The notes beneath the pieces were generated by a model. That model searched no databases and was not told the origin of the DNA. It saw only the letters and a list, made by a program, of their open reading frames with translations. DNA of 46,280 nt from Occultella aeris (GTDB lineage: Bacteria > Actinomycetota > Actinomycetes > Actinomycetales > Beutenbergiaceae). The DNA lies in the NCBI RefSeq assembly GCF_902703175.1, contig NZ_CACRYJ010000021.1, positions 1 through 46,280 on the forward strand, given 5' to 3'. How positions within the stretch are numbered: the first letter of the stretch is position 1; each line of letters begins with the position of its first letter. Made by a program: the position numbers and the translations under genes. Shown here in pieces: positions 8,311-16,156 of the stretch.

Positions 8311-9353
8311 CGGCTCTCCTCCGGGGTCAGCAGCAGGCACGCGGCCTCCTGTTCGGGCAAGGGTACGAGCGCCGGCGTCGTGCTCACGCAGGCCTCCACG
8401 CGCACCGGGCACCGGGGGTGGAACGGGCACCCGCTCGGCAGCCGGCGCAGGTCAGGCGGGCTGCCGGGAATGCCCTGGAGCGTGCGCAACGGTGCGTGCA
8501 GGGGTGGGAACGAGTCCCTGAGCCCGCGAGTGTACGGGTGCGCCGGGTCGCGGTACAGGGCGGCTGCGGTGCCCACCTCCACGATGCGCCCGGCGTACAT
8601 GATGGCGATCCGGTCGGCCGCCTCCAGGAGCAGGGAGAGGTCGTGCGTCACCATGATCACGGCGAAGCCCGGTTCCCGCCGCAGCCGCAGCACCTGGGCG
8701 AGGATCTGCCGTTGCATCACCACGTCGACGGCGGTCGTCGGCTCGTCCATCACCACCAGTTCCGGTTCGCACGCCAGGGCCAGCGCGATCGTGGCGCGCT
8801 GGCGCATCCCCCCGGACATCTCGTGCGGGAAGCTCCGGGCCCGGTCCGCCGAGATACCGACCATCGCGAGCAGCTCGGTGGTGCGGTCTCTTGCACCGTT
8901 GCGGCCAAGGTCGGGGTAATGGGTGCGCAGCACGTCGACGAACTGGTCGCCGAGCCGCATCACCGGATTGAGCGCATCCATCGCGCTCTGCAGCACGATG
9001 GACATGGTCGACCACCGCATCCGGCGCAGCTCCCGCGCGGACAGGCCCACCAGGTCGGTCCCCGGCCGGCCGTCCGCGGGGTGGAACGTGATGCTGCCGG
9101 ACGTCGTCGTGGCCGGAGGCCGCTGCAGCCGGGTCAACGCCGTGATCAACGTGGACTTGCCCGAGCCGGACTCACCGGCGATGCCGAGGATCTCACCACG
9201 CCGGAGCGACAAGGTGACGTCCTTGCAGGCCGCGACCGCGCCGTCGGGCCCGATGTATTCGACCGTGAGGTCACGCACGTCGAGCACCACCTCGTTGGCT
9301 GGCCTGCCGGCGGCGGCCGGGGTCCGGCTCCGGGTCCGGGCGGGCGCGCTCAT
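8307..9353 (-). CDS. Oligopeptide/dipeptide-type ABC transporter ATP-binding protein (OppD/DppD-like)
   Basis: A 348-residue ATPase with Walker A GESGSGKST (about residue 61), signature MSGGMRQR, Walker B ELVVMDEPTTAVD, His in VTHD and the oligo_HPY C-terminal segment with GCPFHPRCPVRVEAC. Such pairs of unequal ATPases are the rule for peptide/nickel/opine-type importers. Start ATG at 9353 overlaps the permease stop (ATGA). A short Ala/Arg/Pro-rich N-terminal extension precedes the domain. Confidence 0.93.
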   Translation of the reverse strand: MSAPARTRSRTPAAAGRPANEVVLDVRDLTVEYIGPDGAVAACKDVTLSLRRGEILGIAGESGSGKSTLITALTRLQRPPATTTSGSITFHPADGRPGTDLVGLSARELRRMRWSTMSIVLQSAMDALNPVMRLGDQFVDVLRTHYPDLGRNGARDRTTELLAMVGISADRARSFPHEMSGGMRQRATIALALACEPELVVMDEPTTAVDVVMQRQILAQVLRLRREPGFAVIMVTHDLSLLLEAADRIAIMYAGRIVEVGTAAALYRDPAHPYTRGLRDSFPPLHAPLRTLQGIPGSPPDLRRLPSGCPFHPRCPVRVEACVSTTPALVPLPEQEAACLLLTPEESR

Positions 9354-10261
9354 GCCGTCCTCGCATCCGCCGCGACGGCGCGTTCCACCCGGCGGGTGCG
9401 CCGGACGACTCTGCGGGTGGCGGAGCGCAGCTTCGGGTTGGAGAGCTCGTCCACGCCGAAGTTGAGCATCGCCGCGGCGGTCCCGATCAGGGCGATGCAC
9501 AGCCCCGGTGGAACGAACCACCACCACAGTCCCCGCAGCACCGCGCTCTGCGACTGGGCGGCCTGGATCATCGAGCCCCAGCTGATCGCTCCGGAGTCGG
9601 AGATGCCGAGGAAGGCCAGGCCCGCCTCGGCCAGGATCGCGCCGATCATCGCCGAGAGGAACATGGAGGCGATCCAGCCACCCAGGTGCGGGAGCACCTC
9701 GGCACCGATCAGGCGCGGGTTGGACTCCCCGAGCATGCGCATCGCCAGCACGAAGTCACGGTTGCGCACACTGAGCGTCTGGGCGCGCAGCGTCCGGGCC
9801 CCGCCGGCCCAGCCGAACACCCCGATGATGATCGCGATCATCCAGAGCCCGGTCCCTTGCAGGTACCCGGAGACGATGAAGATCAGCGGAAGCACCGGCA
9901 TCACCATGAAGAGGTTCGTGACGAAGTTCAGGATGTGGTCGGTGCGCCCACCGAAGAAGCCGGCGGTGACACCGAACACGATCGCCAGCACGGTACCAAT
10001 GAGCGCCGCCAGGACGCCCACGAACATCGATCCGCGGGCTCCGGCGATCAGTTGGGCGAGGACGTCCTGCCCGAACTGGGTGGTGCCGAGCCAGTGCTCG
10101 GAGCTCGGCGGGGCAGCGATCGCGGAGATGTCGTTCGCGCGGGGGTCGATGCCGAGGACGGTCCCGGTCAGCCATGGACCGAACACGGCGAGCCCGACGA
10201 AGAACCCCACCACCACGAGTCCGAAGCGGACCTTCGGATGGGACAGGAAGGTTGTCTTCAC
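9350..10261 (-). CDS. ABC transporter permease (DppC/OppC-like)
   Basis: A 303-residue inner-membrane permease with an N-terminal hydrophobic segment, the short periplasmic stretch with HWLGTTQFGQDVLAQLIAG (written here as HWLGTT then GQDVLAQL) that marks DppC-type proteins, and five further hydrophobic segments. The coupling-loop region around residue 190 reads LIGAEVLPHLGG, where EAA-type loops contact the ATPases. The GTG start at 10261 lies seven bases after the stop of the first permease. Confidence 0.92.
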   Translation of the reverse strand: MKTTFLSHPKVRFGLVVVGFFVGLAVFGPWLTGTVLGIDPRANDISAIAAPPSSEHWLGTTQFGQDVLAQLIAGARGSMFVGVLAALIGTVLAIVFGVTAGFFGGRTDHILNFVTNLFMVMPVLPLIFIVSGYLQGTGLWMIAIIIGVFGWAGGARTLRAQTLSVRNRDFVLAMRMLGESNPRLIGAEVLPHLGGWIASMFLSAMIGAILAEAGLAFLGISDSGAISWGSMIQAAQSQSAVLRGLWWWFVPPGLCIALIGTAAAMLNFGVDELSNPKLRSATRRVVRRTRRVERAVAADARTA

Positions 10262-10268
10262 GACGGCA

Positions 10269-11318
10269 TCAACCCTGCTCGCGGACCCGGGGGTCCACGA
10301 ACACGTAGACGGAGTCGGCGATGAGGTTCGCCACCAGGACGGTCAGTGCTATCAGCAGGAACACGCCCTGCATCACGGGGTAGTCACGCTTGGTCAGTGA
10401 GTCGTAGAGCAGGTAACCGATGCCCGGGTAGCTGAACACGATCTCGGTGAGCAGGGCGCCGCCGATCACCCCGCCCAGCGCCAGGGCGAACCCGGTGAAG
10501 CTGGGCAGCATGGCGTTGCGCGCGGCATAGCGCAGCACCACCCGGCTCGGCGCGAGCCCCTTCGCCTGGGCGAGCAGCACGTAGTCCTCCCGGACGGTTG
10601 TGACCGTCATGTTGCGCATCCCCAACAGCCAGCCCCCGAACGCGGAGAACACGATCGTGGCGGCCGGGAGGATGCCGTAGCGAAGCGCGCTCAGCCAGAA
10701 CGCGGGGCCCTCGAGGTCCGGGTCGTAGCCACCCGAGGACGGCAGCCAGCGCAGTTCGAAGGCGAACACCCACAGCGCGATCAGCGCCACCCAGAAATAC
10801 GGCACCGACGAGATGAAGGTCGAGGCCGGGGTGACGATGGCATCGAAGCGTCCACCCGCCTTCCAACCCGTCAGCACACCCAGACCGGTGCCGATCACGA
10901 ACGCGAGCACCGTGGTGGTGCCGACGAGCATGAGGGTCCAGGGCAGCCCGGCGGCCACGAGGTCCGCGACCGGGGTGGGGAAACGGGAGATCGAGGTGCC
11001 CAGGTCGAATCGGGCCAGCTGGCCGAGGTAGGCGAGGTACTGCTCGCCCAGGTTCGCGTCCGGATCACCGAACAGCGTCTGGATGGAGACCAGGGTCTCG
11101 GGCGGGAGCTGGCGCCCACTGACCCGTTGCAGCTGGTCCACGATCGCGATCGACGGGTCACCGGGCATCAGCCGCGGGAGCAGGAAGTTCAACGTGATCG
11201 CCGCCCAGGCCGCGGTCAGGTAGAACCCGAGCCGGCGGGTCAGGAAGGCCCATCTGCTCGGCACCCGCAGCCGGGTCGTGGGCGCCGCCACCTCCGTCAG
11301 CTGCGGTGCGAGGGTCAC
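10269..11318 (-). CDS. ABC transporter permease (DppB/OppB-like)
   Basis: A 349-residue permease. After a 25-residue N-terminal tail it has the first membrane helix followed by FLLPRLMPGDP, the signature of DppB/OppB-type proteins, then five more hydrophobic segments. The EAA-type coupling loop reads YVLLAQAKGLAPSRVVLRYAARNA in the family position (given as YVLLAQAKGLAP). The start is GTG at 11318, 28 bases after the solute-binding protein gene. Forms the membrane channel with the following permease. Confidence 0.92.
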   Translation of the reverse strand: MTLAPQLTEVAAPTTRLRVPSRWAFLTRRLGFYLTAAWAAITLNFLLPRLMPGDPSIAIVDQLQRVSGRQLPPETLVSIQTLFGDPDANLGEQYLAYLGQLARFDLGTSISRFPTPVADLVAAGLPWTLMLVGTTTVLAFVIGTGLGVLTGWKAGGRFDAIVTPASTFISSVPYFWVALIALWVFAFELRWLPSSGGYDPDLEGPAFWLSALRYGILPAATIVFSAFGGWLLGMRNMTVTTVREDYVLLAQAKGLAPSRVVLRYAARNAMLPSFTGFALALGGVIGGALLTEIVFSYPGIGYLLYDSLTKRDYPVMQGVFLLIALTVLVANLIADSVYVFVDPRVREQG

Positions 11319-11346
11319 GGCGCCTCCCCCGGCCGGCGGCGCGCCG

Positions 11347-13011
11347 TCACGACTCCGCCCGGCGCAGGCCGAGCAGGGTCAGCGTGGTGTCCGGGCCCTG
11401 CTGCGGGGACGGGATGTAGCTGAAGTCCTCGGGGGTCGGCCAGCCCGTCCACTCGCTCGCGTTGATGTCGATGAACCAGTAGCTCGTGTAGATCGGGCTG
11501 TACGGGACGCCCTCCACCACGATCCGTTGCATCTCGTGGCCCAGCTCGCGCAACTCCTCGGGATCTGCCGTGGATGCCATCCGTGCGATGACGTCGTCGG
11601 TGGCCGGATCGTTCCAGCGCCCGTAGTTGGTGGCCGCCTGTTCACCCTCGGGTGCCAGGTACTGCGAGCTCAGCCCGCTGTAGACCCCGTACACGCCGGC
11701 CCCGCCGGTGGCGTTGATCGTGATGTCGAACTGACCGGTCTGCTGCTGCTCGAACAGGGCGGCGCCCGGCGCACCGGCCGGCGTCACCTCGAGGCCGAGG
11801 TTGTCGCGCCAGCTGTTGATCATGATGTCCGCGTAGGCCTCCCAGCCGAAGTCGGTGTTGAAGGAGATCGTCGGGTTGTAGACCTGCCCGTCCCGCACCA
11901 GGGCGCCGCCCTCGACGGTGAAGCCGGACTCGGCCAGCTCGGCCAGCGCGCCCTCGACGTCGACCTCCTGCACCAGGCCCTGATACTCCGGCAGCAACCA
12001 GTCGGCATAGACGCCGTCGACCAGCCCGGTGGGTCCGGCCTCGGTGCCCGGCCGGTTCAGCGTGGCCACGATGTCCGAGCGCGGGATCGTCATCGCGAGC
12101 GCGCGGCGCAGGTGGACGTCGTCGAACGGGGCGCGGCCGGTGTTGAAGATCGCCGAGAACGCACCCCCGGTCGCGTAGAGCTGATAGTGGTTCACGTCGG
12201 GGTCGAGGGCGACGAACTCGTCCTCCCCGTTCGCCCAGGACACGGTGCCCCATTGGACGTCACCGCTGAGCAGCTGCGCCTTCACCGTGTCCTGGGTGAC
12301 CGGCACAACCTTCACGGTCTGCACCTCGAAGGTGCCGCCCCAGTAGTCGTCACGGGCCTCGAACGTGACCTGCTGCGGCGAGAAGGCCGCCACGGTGAAG
12401 CCGCCGGTGCCCACCGGTTCAGGGTTGGTCCAGGTGGTGAGGTCCTGCTCGCTCCAGATGTGCTCGGGCACGATCTGCAGGTTCGCGAACTGGTTCAGCG
12501 AGCTGTAGGAGGCGGCCGGGTAGGTGACCAGGACCTCGTGCTCCGAGACCGCCTCGACGGCCTCATAGGTGGCGCCGGTGGCGTTCAGCTCGGCATGCTC
12601 GAGTGGGATCGAGAGCGAGAAGGCGACGTCCTCGGCGGTCATCGGCTCCCCGTCGGAGAAGGTGACGTCGTCCCGCAGCGCGAACGTCACCTCGGTTCCG
12701 TCCGGGGAGAACGTCCAGGACTCGGCCAGCCACGGCACGAGGTTCCCGCCGTCGCTGTAGTCGATGCGGACCAGCGGCTCGTAGACGAGCGCACTGTTCG
12801 GCGACTTGTCCGTCGCCGGGGAGTACACGTTGTAGTTGAGCGTGTAGGTGGTGCCGCCGTCGGTATTGCCGTAGACCAGTGCCGGGACGTCCTCGTCGGA
12901 GCCGTCCGTGCCGTCCGGGTCGGCCACCGTGTTCGGCGAGCAGGCCGCCACGAGTGCCGCCGTGATGCCGAGGGGCAGAGCCACCCTCATGATCCTGTCC
13001 TTGATGCGCAT
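11347..13011 (-). CDS. Family 5 solute-binding lipoprotein of the ABC importer
   Basis: A 554-residue extracellular receptor of the SBP_bac_5 (Opp/Dpp/nickel) family. The start chosen is ATG 13011, which gives a compact lipoprotein signal: basic MRIKDR, hydrophobic core and lipobox LVAAC about residue 24, so the mature protein is lipid-anchored. A GAGAGAG run lies 5-11 bases upstream. Family features include LVYEPLVRID, LAESWTFSPDGTEVTFALRDDVTFSDG (in part) and the C-terminal VPYSPIY region. First gene of the operon; the ligand could be a peptide, an oligosaccharide or an opine-like compound. The FAD oxidoreductase and LacI regulator lean towards a carbohydrate or small organic compound. Confidence 0.9.
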   Translation of the reverse strand: MRIKDRIMRVALPLGITAALVAACSPNTVADPDGTDGSDEDVPALVYGNTDGGTTYTLNYNVYSPATDKSPNSALVYEPLVRIDYSDGGNLVPWLAESWTFSPDGTEVTFALRDDVTFSDGEPMTAEDVAFSLSIPLEHAELNATGATYEAVEAVSEHEVLVTYPAASYSSLNQFANLQIVPEHIWSEQDLTTWTNPEPVGTGGFTVAAFSPQQVTFEARDDYWGGTFEVQTVKVVPVTQDTVKAQLLSGDVQWGTVSWANGEDEFVALDPDVNHYQLYATGGAFSAIFNTGRAPFDDVHLRRALAMTIPRSDIVATLNRPGTEAGPTGLVDGVYADWLLPEYQGLVQEVDVEGALAELAESGFTVEGGALVRDGQVYNPTISFNTDFGWEAYADIMINSWRDNLGLEVTPAGAPGAALFEQQQTGQFDITINATGGAGVYGVYSGLSSQYLAPEGEQAATNYGRWNDPATDDVIARMASTADPEELRELGHEMQRIVVEGVPYSPIYTSYWFIDINASEWTGWPTPEDFSYIPSPQQGPDTTLTLLGLRRAES

Positions 13012-13242
13012 GAGAACTCTCTCGTCGTCGAGGTCGATCAGTCGATGCGCCACGGTGGATCAGGGTTTGCTCATTCGTATGCCCACCGCAGCACGAAGCA
13101 CCCAACCTTTGGTGGTACTACGTATGCGCAGACCATAGTTCGGAACCGCTGAGGACGTCAAGGACGAGTTTGCGGCGAGAGTTCGGGGCGCCGTCGCCGC
13201 CGCGGGCATCGATTCGGCCGTCCCGGCGTTCGCACGTCCCAC

Positions 13243-13256
13243 ATCTGGGACCAGAT
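13243..13256. promoter_or_regulatory. Operator-like palindrome ahead of the SDR gene
   Basis: ATCTGG-GA-CCAGAT is a perfect 6+6 inverted repeat about 66 bases before the SDR start. Its length and symmetry fit the binding site of a dimeric repressor. The cognate regulator is unknown; the LacI and GntR proteins encoded nearby are candidates. Confidence 0.45.
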
Positions 13257-13271
13257 ACCCAGGTGGCGTGC

Positions 13272-13302
13272 GGTCCCCACACCTAGCCTTGGGGTGGGGA
13301 CC
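13272..13302 (+). promoter_or_regulatory. Hairpin in the 5' leader of the SDR gene
   Basis: GGTCCCCAC at 13272-13280 pairs with GTGGGGACC at 13294-13302, and a few more pairs form across a one-base bulge. It ends ten bases before the Shine-Dalgarno AGGAG, so it could be a leader RNA structure or a second protein-binding site. Confidence 0.45.
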
Positions 13303-13321
13303 TCAACGACAGGAGAGCGCG

Positions 13322-14080
13322 ATGACCGACCTTCCATTCGGCGACCGGGTTGCGATCGTGACCGGAGGTGGTTCCGGGCTGGGCGAGGCGATCGCGAAGG
13401 AGCTTGCCGCCGGCGGTGCCGCCGTGGTGGTCAGCGACCTGAATCCCGACGGCGCGGCCCGGGTCGCCGAGGAGATCGTTGCCGGCGGTGGCACGGCGTC
13501 CCCGTTCGCGCACGACGTGGCCAGCGCGGACACCTCACGTGCCCTCGTGGCGCACGCGGTGACCACCTACGGCGGCCTGCACCTGGCCGTGAACAACGCC
13601 GGGATCAGCGGTGCGCAGGCACCCGTCGGCGAGCTCGACCTGACCGACTGGAACCGGGTCATCGACATCAACCTGAACGGCGTCCTGTACGGGATGCGGT
13701 ACCAGATCCCGGAGCTGCTCAAGGATCCGCGGCGCAGCGCGATCGTGAACATGGCCTCGATCCATGGCACGGTCGCGGCGCCCGGCAACGCGGCCTACAC
13801 CGCGGCCAAGCACGCCATCGTCGGGCTCACCAAGAACGCGGCCGCGGAGTACGGCCCGGCGGGTCTGCGGATCAACTGCGTCGGCCCGGCGTACATCGAC
13901 ACCCCGCTCCTGCTGGACCTGCCCGACGAGTTCCGTGCCGCCCTGATCGGCAAGCACCCGCTCGGCCGGCTCGGCCTGCCCGAGGAGGTCTCCGCGCTGG
14001 TGTGCTTCCTGCTCTCGGACCGGGCCAGCTTCATCACCGGGAGCTACCACCTGGTCGACGGCGGCTACACGGCTGTGTAG
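13322..14080 (+). CDS. SDR-family NAD(P)-dependent oxidoreductase
   Basis: Classical short-chain dehydrogenase of 252 residues. Cofactor motif TGGGSGLG at 14-21, NNAG at 91-94, catalytic Ser146, Tyr159 and Lys163 (YTAAK), and the C-terminal FITGSYHLVDGGYTAV common to 3-oxoacyl-ACP reductase-like SDRs. Asp39 after the second strand suggests NAD(H) preference. Start ATG 13322 is chosen because AGGAG lies seven bases upstream; the longer frame adds a non-SDR tail. It is divergent from the transport operon and converges with prpC, with 15 bases between the stops. Substrate unknown. Confidence 0.92.
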   Translation: MTDLPFGDRVAIVTGGGSGLGEAIAKELAAGGAAVVVSDLNPDGAARVAEEIVAGGGTASPFAHDVASADTSRALVAHAVTTYGGLHLAVNNAGISGAQAPVGELDLTDWNRVIDINLNGVLYGMRYQIPELLKDPRRSAIVNMASIHGTVAAPGNAAYTAAKHAIVGLTKNAAAEYGPAGLRINCVGPAYIDTPLLLDLPDEFRAALIGKHPLGRLGLPEEVSALVCFLLSDRASFITGSYHLVDGGYTAV

Positions 14081-14095
14081 CCGCTCGCCGGGCGC

Positions 14096-15217
14096 TCAGG
14101 CTCGCGCGGGCACCTCCCGCTGGTCCGGTCCGACGTACTCGCTCAGCGGCCGGATCAGCGCGTTCGAGGCCGCCTGCTCCATGATGTGCGCGGTCCACCC
14201 GGTCACCCGGGACGCCACGAACAGCGGCGTGAACGTCGGGGTGTCGAAGCCCATCAGGTGATAGGCGGGTCCCGCCGGGTAGTCGAGGTTGGGCTTGATG
14301 TTCTTGCGCTCGCCCATGGCCTTCTCGAGCGTCGTGTACAGCTCGCCGAGGTCGGGCCGGTCGTAGTGGGCCACCAGGTCGTCCAGGACGGACTTCATCG
14401 TCGGCACCCGGGAGTCGCCGTTCTTGTAGACCCGGTGCCCGAAGCCCATGATCTTCTTCTTGTGCGCGAGCGCGTCCTCGAGCCAGGCCTCGGCGGCGTC
14501 GGCGGACCCGATCTCGTCGAACGTCGCCATCACGGCCTCGTTCGCGCCACCGTGCAGCGGTCCCTTGAGCGCACCGATCGCCCCGACGACGGCCGAGTGC
14601 AGGTCCGCCAGCGTCGAGGTGATCACGCGGGCGGTGAAGGTGGAGGCGTTGAAGGAGTGCTCCGCGTAGAGCACCATCGACACCTCGAACGCGCGCACCA
14701 CCTCCTTCTCGGGAACCTCGCCGAACGTCATGTACAGGAAGTTCTCGGCGTAGCCGAGGTCCTCCCGCGGCGGCACGAGCTCCTGGCCGCGACGGCGGCG
14801 CTGGTCGAACGCGACGACGGCGGGGAGCTGGGCGAACAGGCGCAGGGACTTCGCGAGGCTCGCCTCGGGCGAGGGGTCCTCGGCGGCCGGGTCGTGCGCG
14901 CCGATGACGGAGACCGCGGTGCGGCACACGTCCATCGGGTGGCAGGTGGTGGGCAGGGACGTGATGACGTCCACGACGCCGTCGGGCAGGGTCCGCTGGG
15001 CGCGCTCGGCGTCGTTCTGTGCCGCCAGCTCGGCCTCGGTGGGCAGCTCGCCGTGCCAGAGCAGGTAGGCGACCTCCTCGAACGAGCAGCGCGCGGCGAG
15101 GTCCTGCACGGGGTAGCCGCGGTAGAGCAGCGAGTTGGTCTCGGGGTTGACCTTGGAGATGGACGTGACGTCGACGACGACCCCGGCCAGCCCCTTCTTG
15201 ATGTCGGTCTCGGTCAT
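14096..15217 (-). CDS. prpC: 2-methylcitrate synthase / citrate synthase
   Basis: Condenses propionyl-CoA with oxaloacetate in the methylcitrate cycle; such enzymes usually also have citrate synthase activity. The 373 residues match the bacterial type II-short/PrpC length. Catalytic residues are recognisable: His222 in GPLHGGANE, His261 in GFGHRVYK and Asp325 in GFDTPTFTPLF. AEHSFNASTFTARV is a strong PrpC/citrate synthase signature. Start ATG 15217 with GGAGGA six bases ahead. Third enzyme gene of the operon, 45 bases after prpB, which settles the choice of methylcitrate over plain citrate synthase. Confidence 0.95.
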   Translation of the reverse strand: MTETDIKKGLAGVVVDVTSISKVNPETNSLLYRGYPVQDLAARCSFEEVAYLLWHGELPTEAELAAQNDAERAQRTLPDGVVDVITSLPTTCHPMDVCRTAVSVIGAHDPAAEDPSPEASLAKSLRLFAQLPAVVAFDQRRRRGQELVPPREDLGYAENFLYMTFGEVPEKEVVRAFEVSMVLYAEHSFNASTFTARVITSTLADLHSAVVGAIGALKGPLHGGANEAVMATFDEIGSADAAEAWLEDALAHKKKIMGFGHRVYKNGDSRVPTMKSVLDDLVAHYDRPDLGELYTTLEKAMGERKNIKPNLDYPAGPAYHLMGFDTPTFTPLFVASRVTGWTAHIMEQAASNALIRPLSEYVGPDQREVPARA

Positions 15218-15262
15218 GGTGTGTCCTCCATCGTCGGTGGATCGGTGCTGCTGGGTGCCGGC

Positions 15263-16156
15263 TCAGGGCCGGTAGGTGAAGATCTCGGAGTCGAACTCGT
15301 TGTAGCCGGCGTAGTCGAGCAGTTCGTAGAGCCGGGCGCGGGTCTGCATCCGGGGCACCGCGCCGGCCTGGGTGCCGGCCGCCACGATCTCGTCCAGCCC
15401 CCGCTCGGCCTCCCCCATCGCCAGCCGCAGCAGGGTGACCGGGTAGATCACGATGCGCACCCCGGCGGAGGCGAGCTGGGCGGTGCTGAACAGCTCGGAC
15501 TTGCCGAACTCGGTCATGTTCGCGAGCACGGGCACGTCCACCGCCGACGCCACGGCCTCGAACTCGCCGAGATCGGCCATCGCCTCCGGGAAGATCGCGT
15601 CCGCGCCGGCGTCCACAAGTGCCTTCGCCCGGTCGATCGCGGCGTCGAGCCCTTCGATGGCGCGCACGTCGGTGCGGGCCATGATGAGGAAGTCCGGGTC
15701 CCGGCGGGCGTCGACGGCCGCGCGGATCCGCTTGACCGCGTCACTGAGCCCCACCACGGACTTGCCGTCAAGGTGCCCGCACCGCTTCGGGTTGACCTGG
15801 TCCTCGATGTGGGCGCCGGCGAGCCCGGCGTCCTCGAGGACCTGGATGGTGCGGGCGACGTTCATCGGTTCGCCGAAGCCGGTGTCCGCGTCCACGATCG
15901 CGGGCAGGTTCGTCATCCGGGCGATCTGCCCGGACCGGGCCGCCACCTCGGTCAGCGTGGTGAGGCCGATGTCCGGCAGGCCGAGGTCGGCCGAGAGCAC
16001 GGCACCGGAGATGTAGACCCCCTCGAAGCCCTTCTCCTCGATCAGCCGTGCCGAGAGTGGGTTGAACGCCCCTGGCAGGCGCAGCAGATCCTGGCCGGCA
16101 AGCGCCTCGCGCAGCCGGCGCCGCTTGTCCGACGCACTGGTGGGTGCGTGCAACAT
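15263..16156 (-). CDS. prpB: Methylisocitrate lyase
   Basis: Splits 2-methylisocitrate to pyruvate and succinate. 297 residues, the usual PrpB length, in the isocitrate lyase/PEP mutase family: metal-binding DADTGFGEP (about residues 89-97), IEDQ near 118, and the active-site loop KRCGHLDGK with Cys126. Start ATG 16156 shares one base with the prpD stop (TGATG), so translation is coupled. The open frame upstream of this ATG lies inside prpD and does not belong to the enzyme. Confidence 0.95.
   Translation of the reverse strand: MLHAPTSASDKRRRLREALAGQDLLRLPGAFNPLSARLIEEKGFEGVYISGAVLSADLGLPDIGLTTLTEVAARSGQIARMTNLPAIVDADTGFGEPMNVARTIQVLEDAGLAGAHIEDQVNPKRCGHLDGKSVVGLSDAVKRIRAAVDARRDPDFLIMARTDVRAIEGLDAAIDRAKALVDAGADAIFPEAMADLGEFEAVASAVDVPVLANMTEFGKSELFSTAQLASAGVRIVIYPVTLLRLAMGEAERGLDEIVAAGTQAGAVPRMQTRARLYELLDYAGYNEFDSEIFTYRP

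Larger units (their letters stand above)
13012..13321. other. Divergent promoter region, transport operon / SDR gene
   Basis: About 310 bases without a gene. The half towards the binding-protein gene is the least GC-rich part and holds two copies of CGTATGC (13076-13082 and 13121-13127, 45 bases apart) and a possible minus-strand -10 box TATGGT. These are candidate operator or promoter parts for the LacI-controlled operon, but none is convincing. The half towards the SDR gene holds the palindrome and hairpin listed separately. Confidence 0.45.

Noticed and set aside
8118-10400. 760-residue plus-strand frame opposite the ABC transporter genes
   Set aside because: Arg/Pro/His-rich antisense shadow of four well-supported transporter genes.
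13086-13120. LacI-type operator in the AACCTTTGGT region before the binding-protein gene
   Set aside because: The symmetry is weak (CCAA-TTGG only) and lacks the central CG typical of LacI sites; not enough to call an operator.
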